Part shown: in pieces, positions 60,774-64,000 of the stretch
Numbering within the stretch: position 1 is the first letter of the stretch
Layout of the letters: the number at the start of each line of letters is the position of its first letter
Source of the DNA: Sulfitobacter aestuariivivens
GTDB lineage: Bacteria; Pseudomonadota; Alphaproteobacteria; Rhodobacterales; Rhodobacteraceae
Assembly (NCBI RefSeq): GCF_014763045.1
Contig: NZ_JACTAG010000002.1
Location: 744,001-808,000, forward strand
Direction: 5' to 3'
Length of the DNA stretch: 64,000 bases
Made by a program: the position numbers and the translations under genes
Notes under the pieces: generated by a model
What the model was told of the DNA's origin: nothing
The model's input: the letters and a program-made list of their open reading frames with translations, nothing else
The model's database searches: none

Positions 60774-61700
60774 GTGAATTTCGCTACACTCGATCTCAAT
60801 CTGTTGCGCGTGCTTGACGCTCTCTTTCGCGAAGGCTCAACGGTAAAGGCGGCTGACCGAATGGCCATGTCCCAATCCGCTGTCTCCGGTGCACTATCGC
60901 GTCTGCGCCACGCCTTGAACGATCAACTTTTTGTTCGGCAGGGGAACCGGTTGGTCGCAACGGATTATGCAGCCGCAATTGAAATTGGTTTGCGCGAGGA
61001 ACTCGAACGTCTAGAGGCCTTGCTAGCCCCGCGGGCTACCTTTGATCCGCAAACCGCCGAAGGCACTTTCCGAATTGCCGCCAGCGATTTTTTTGCGGAA
61101 CTCCTGATGCCGCCTTTGGGTGATCTCCTGCAAAGGTCAGCGCCCAATATTCGCGCACAGCTCGTTGATTTGGTTCCGCACGATTATGTGGCTAGCCTTG
61201 AACATCGCAGCGCGGACATTGCGCTGATCCCCGACTTGGTACTGCCGGAATGGATCAATCGAGAACCGCTCTTCCATTCGCCATTCCACGTTATCGCACG
61301 CAAAGGCAATCCAGGCATCGAGGGGCTTAAGGATGGGGAGCAGATGCCAATGGATATTTTCTGTGCGCTTCACCACGTTCTGTTCTCTCCTGAAGGGAAT
61401 CTCGCAGCGATGGGTGATGCTGCGCTGACACGCGTTGGCAAACGTCGACAAGTTGCGATGACTGTTCCTGTGTTCAGCGGCGTTTGCCGTGCGGTGAGTG
61501 AAAGCGAACTGATCGCGCTTGTGCCCGCGCAACTTGCGTCCAAAGTGGCTGATACATTCGGGATACGCGTGTTTGAGCCCCCGATGGAGATTGATCCGGC
61601 GTTGATTATTTGTATCTGGCACAAGCGCTCCGACAACTCCCCAATGGCGGCTTGGATGCGGAGCCAAATCTTTAATTTGATCAAGGCGTTGGATGTGTAA
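60774..61700 (+). CDS. LysR-family transcriptional regulator
   Basis: Regulator of 308 residues. The N-terminal HTH is LDLNLLRVLDALFREGSTVK, then ADRMAMSQSAVSGALSRLRH, which places it in the NodD-like group. The C-terminal substrate-binding domain includes RIAASDFFAELLMPPLGDLL and SADIALIPDLVLP. It starts with GTG at 60774. The gene is divergent from the cupin-GST operon, so control of that operon by a small ligand is likely (inference). Confidence 0.9.
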   Translation: MNFATLDLNLLRVLDALFREGSTVKAADRMAMSQSAVSGALSRLRHALNDQLFVRQGNRLVATDYAAAIEIGLREELERLEALLAPRATFDPQTAEGTFRIAASDFFAELLMPPLGDLLQRSAPNIRAQLVDLVPHDYVASLEHRSADIALIPDLVLPEWINREPLFHSPFHVIARKGNPGIEGLKDGEQMPMDIFCALHHVLFSPEGNLAAMGDAALTRVGKRRQVAMTVPVFSGVCRAVSESELIALVPAQLASKVADTFGIRVFEPPMEIDPALIICIWHKRSDNSPMAAWMRSQIFNLIKALDV

Positions 61701-62214
61701 GATTAGCCAAATCTGTTCTGGAGGGTTGCCATCGGCCAGACCCGAATTGATGTTTCAACTATCAGGATGGAATTGGCCTCATCTGTCCATGCGGTTATTG
61801 GTGCAGGCGCAGCGAACGGCAGCAAAGTCCCGCATAGCGCAAATTTGGCCACGATCAGCAGTGTGCGTGATGAATGTAGACTACCGTATGGCGGCAGAGA
61901 GCCGTTGATTTGATCCACCCGCACGGAATCGAGGGCTTCAGCCCGCCGTGCAGCGCCAGACCTTCCACCGGTCTGGCGCTTTGGCCAATCCAAGCGCAAC
62001 GCTGATGAGTTAGAGTGTGCTTGGCCACCATTAAGTGGCAGCGGGCAATGGCAGGATGCGCCAGCCCAAGGTCTGTCACTGCACGGCTTTTGGAGGGCAC
62101 AGCTTCAACGGCAACTTTGTCCCGCACACCCGCCACTCCCCCTTGCCCGAAAACCTAAACCTTGAGCCGCCTCGCCACCCCAGCTATTGGTCTCCTTCAA
62201 CAGGAGCTTAGCCT
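61701..62214. other. Gene-free gap with a strong hairpin
   Basis: This 514-bp stretch between lysR and aroC holds no supportable gene; the short frames in both directions have no family features. It contains an 11-bp-stem hairpin (see terminator entry) and repeated short G/C-rich runs. The aroC promoter must be near its right end. It may be a degenerate or dispersed element, which a genome-wide search would show. Confidence 0.45.
61952..61983. terminator. Hairpin downstream of lysR, possible terminator
   Basis: AGCGCCAGACC (61952-61962) and GGTCTGGCGCT (61970-61980) form a perfect 11-bp stem with loop TTCCACC. Only TTT follows on the plus strand. The stem is strong but the T tract is short and the site is 250 bp after the lysR stop, so a terminator role is plausible but not certain. 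Confidence 0.5.
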
Positions 62215-63324
62215 ATGTCCATCAACACCTTCGGCCATCTCTTCCGCGTGACCACCTGGGGCGAAAGCCACGGGCCCGCCCTTGGGGCCACCGTCGACGG
62301 GTGCCCGCCCGGCGTGCCGATCACCGAAGACATGATCCAACACTGGATGGACAAGCGCAAACCGGGGCAGAACAAGTACACCACCCAGCGACGCGAGGCG
62401 GACGCGGTCAAGATCCTGTCCGGCACCTTCGAAGGGGTGACCACCGGCACGCCCGTCCAGCTGATGATCGAAAACACCGATCAGCGGTCAAAGGACTACG
62501 GTGACATCAAGGACAAGTTTCGCCCCGGCCACGCCGACATCACCTATTTCCAGAAATACGGCATCCGGGATTATCGCGGCGGCGGGCGATCCTCTGCGCG
62601 TGAAACAGCTGCGCGGGTGGCGGCAGGCGGTCTGGCCCGCGAGGCGATCAAAGCCATCGCGCCTGACGTCCGGATCACCGGCTATATGGTTCAGATGGGC
62701 CCGCACCGGATCGACCGGGATGCCTTTGACTGGGACCAGATCGAACAGAATCCTTTCTGGGTGCCGGATGCCAGGGCGGCAGACGACTGGGCCGGGTATC
62801 TCGACGGGTTGCGCAAATCCGGTTCCTCCGTGGGGGCCATCATCGAGGTGACCGCGCGTGGTGTGCCTGCCGGGCTTGGCGCGCCGGTCTATGGGAAGCT
62901 TGATACTGATCTGGCTGCCGCGATGATGTCGATCAACGCCGTCAAAGGTGTCGAGATCGGCGAAGGCATGTCTGTCGCCATGCTGACCGGAGAGCTCAAT
63001 GCGGACGAGATCTTTATGGGCAATGACGGCCAGCCCAAATTCTCGTCCAACCATGCGGGCGGCATTCTGGGCGGCATCAGCACCGGACAGGACATTGTCG
63101 TGCGCTTTGCTGTCAAACCAACCTCAAGCATCCTGACAACGCGCAAGACCATCACCAAATCTGGCGAAGAGACAGAAATCATCACCAAGGGCCGCCACGA
63201 CCCCTGCGTCGGTATCCGCGCCGTGCCCGTAGGCGAAGCGATGATGGCCTGTGTCATCCTCGACCACCTGCTGCTGCACCGCGGTCAGGTTGGTGAAAAT
63301 CAGGGCGTGATCGGCCGACCCTAA
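62215..63324 (+). CDS. aroC: Chorismate synthase AroC
   Basis: FMN-dependent last step of the shikimate pathway (369 residues). It has the family signatures [21 protein letters not shown] with [17 protein letters not shown] sequence ([20 protein letters not shown] here), and [17 protein letters not shown]. The start ATG follows a CAGGAG site seven bases upstream. Its TAA stop shares two bases with the stop codon of the convergent alcohol dehydrogenase gene. Confidence 0.97.
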   Translation: MSINTFGHLFRVTTWGESHGPALGATVDGCPPGVPITEDMIQHWMDKRKPGQNKYTTQRREADAVKILSGTFEGVTTGTPVQLMIENTDQRSKDYGDIKDKFRPGHADITYFQKYGIRDYRGGGRSSARETAARVAAGGLAREAIKAIAPDVRITGYMVQMGPHRIDRDAFDWDQIEQNPFWVPDARAADDWAGYLDGLRKSGSSVGAIIEVTARGVPAGLGAPVYGKLDTDLAAAMMSINAVKGVEIGEGMSVAMLTGELNADEIFMGNDGQPKFSSNHAGGILGGISTGQDIVVRFAVKPTSSILTTRKTITKSGEETEIITKGRHDPCVGIRAVPVGEAMMACVILDHLLLHRGQVGENQGVIGRP

Positions 63325-64000
63325 CGGTTGAAATCCGTGATGACCGCTGTGCCCGGAGGTGTCGGGCCATCCATCGCACGCAATTCTGCGCTGGCCCCTG
63401 ACAGGGAAACTGTGCGGGCGACCATGGGCGCGATGTCGACCTGCCCGCGCTCGATCATGTCCAGCAACGTGGGATATTTCCATGACGGCATCCCGCGCGT
63501 CCCGTAAAACGCCAGTTGCTTGGTATAAATCGCCCGCATGTTGACCTGCATCATCCCGTCGCCTGATGGCATCCCGACATGCACATGGCGTCCCAAAGTG
63601 GCCAGACACTCGACCGACGCATTCGTGGTCGCCGCAATGCCAAGTGCTTCGATCGACACCTGCGCGCCACCGCCGGTGATGTCGCGAATGGCCGCAGCGG
63701 CATCAACCTCGGCCGCGTTCACCACGGCATCCGCACCATGGGCGGTGGCGTGGGTCAGCTTTTCGGCCACGATGTCCACCACGACGACCCGCGCGCCCAG
63801 CATCTTGGCCAGCAAGAGAACTGCCAACCCGATGCCCCCCGTTCCATGCACCGCAACCCATTCACCCGCCTGCACCGCAGCCCTGTCTGTCAGCGCATGC
63901 CACGCAGTTGTTACCCGGCATCCCAGACCCGCTGCCAAGGCAGGTGCGATCCCATCCGGCAGGGCAACAAGATTGTGATCAAACGGCACGCCCACATATT
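63321..64000 (-). CDS. Zinc-dependent alcohol dehydrogenase family protein (5' part cut by window)
   Basis: C-terminal 225 or so residues of a medium-chain dehydrogenase. The visible part holds the NAD(P)-binding domain with [25 protein letters not shown], the segment [19 protein letters not shown], and a C-terminal dimer region. The catalytic zinc site lies beyond the window edge. The reading frame runs through base 64000, so a GTG near 63995 is internal, not the start. The stop overlaps the aroC stop on the other strand. Confidence 0.88.
   Translation of the reverse strand, partial: YVGVPFDHNLVALPDGIAPALAAGLGCRVTTAWHALTDRAAVQAGEWVAVHGTGGIGLAVLLLAKMLGARVVVVDIVAEKLTHATAHGADAVVNAAEVDAAAAIRDITGGGAQVSIEALGIAATTNASVECLATLGRHVHVGMPSGDGMMQVNMRAIYTKQLAFYGTRGMPSWKYPTLLDMIERGQVDIAPMVARTVSLSGASAELRAMDGPTPPGTAVITDFNR

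Overview
The window looks like chromosomal DNA of a marine-type alphaproteobacterium, most likely a roseobacter-group member of the Rhodobacteraceae. This rests on high GC with strong third-position bias, a petABC operon with the alphaproteobacterial Rieske N-terminus, an FMN-riboswitch-controlled lumazine synthase of the RibH2 type, and many four-base ATGA gene overlaps. I see no insertion sequence, prophage, CRISPR array or conjugation gene. The species call is inference, since nothing could be searched.

Layout. Positions 1-10465 hold a type II secretion system in the order gspG-H-I-J-K-L-M, then an inverted TPR lipoprotein gene, then gspC-D-E-F. Positions 10564-13283 hold a copper module (cueR-like regulator and copA) with a MerR-type promoter of 19-bp spacing. 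Positions 13434-24282 hold a catabolic island: a YtcJ-like amidohydrolase facing a run of plus-strand genes for a bicupin ring-cleavage dioxygenase, an FAH-family hydrolase, a flavin-reductase-like protein, a NicX-like dihydroxypyridine dioxygenase, an acyl-CoA-dehydrogenase-fold protein without the usual catalytic Glu, an SRPBCC/alpha-beta-hydrolase fusion, a TetR regulator, a ChrR-like cupin and a flavin amine oxidase. A perfect 12-bp-arm palindrome sits just before the NicX-like gene. This is the best candidate for an undescribed pathway. Positions 24364-31001 hold a LivHMGFK-type ABC importer operon that includes a long-chain acyl-CoA synthetase.

Positions 31508-44694 are a lipid and storage-polymer region. 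It has a CYP102 (P450-BM3)-like P450/reductase fusion, two phasins, a DUF445 protein, a small alpha/beta hydrolase, a wax ester synthase/DGAT, FadD, a MaoC-type hydratase, a PHA synthase resembling the pseudomonad class II (medium-chain) enzymes, and a PhaZ-like depolymerase. Two TGCTGC-N3-GCARCA boxes upstream of the phasin resemble PhaR operators. Together these genes could oxidise, activate and store fatty acids as PHA and wax esters or triacylglycerol.

Positions 44908-50261 hold a Wzc/ExoP-type BY-kinase, tRNA-Lys(TTT), dapF (with an apparent Cys-to-Ser change at one catalytic position), mtaB and a Crp/Fnr regulator. A perfect TGTGA-N6-TCACA site follows the regulator, in a gene-free gap that ends in a strong terminator and may encode a small RNA. 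Positions 50639-53355 hold petABC. The rest holds a GST, a PaiB-like protein, the FMN riboswitch and ribH, the TPP riboswitch and thiBPQ, a second GST with a cupin gene divergent from a LysR gene, aroC, and the 3' part of a zinc alcohol dehydrogenase that runs off the window.
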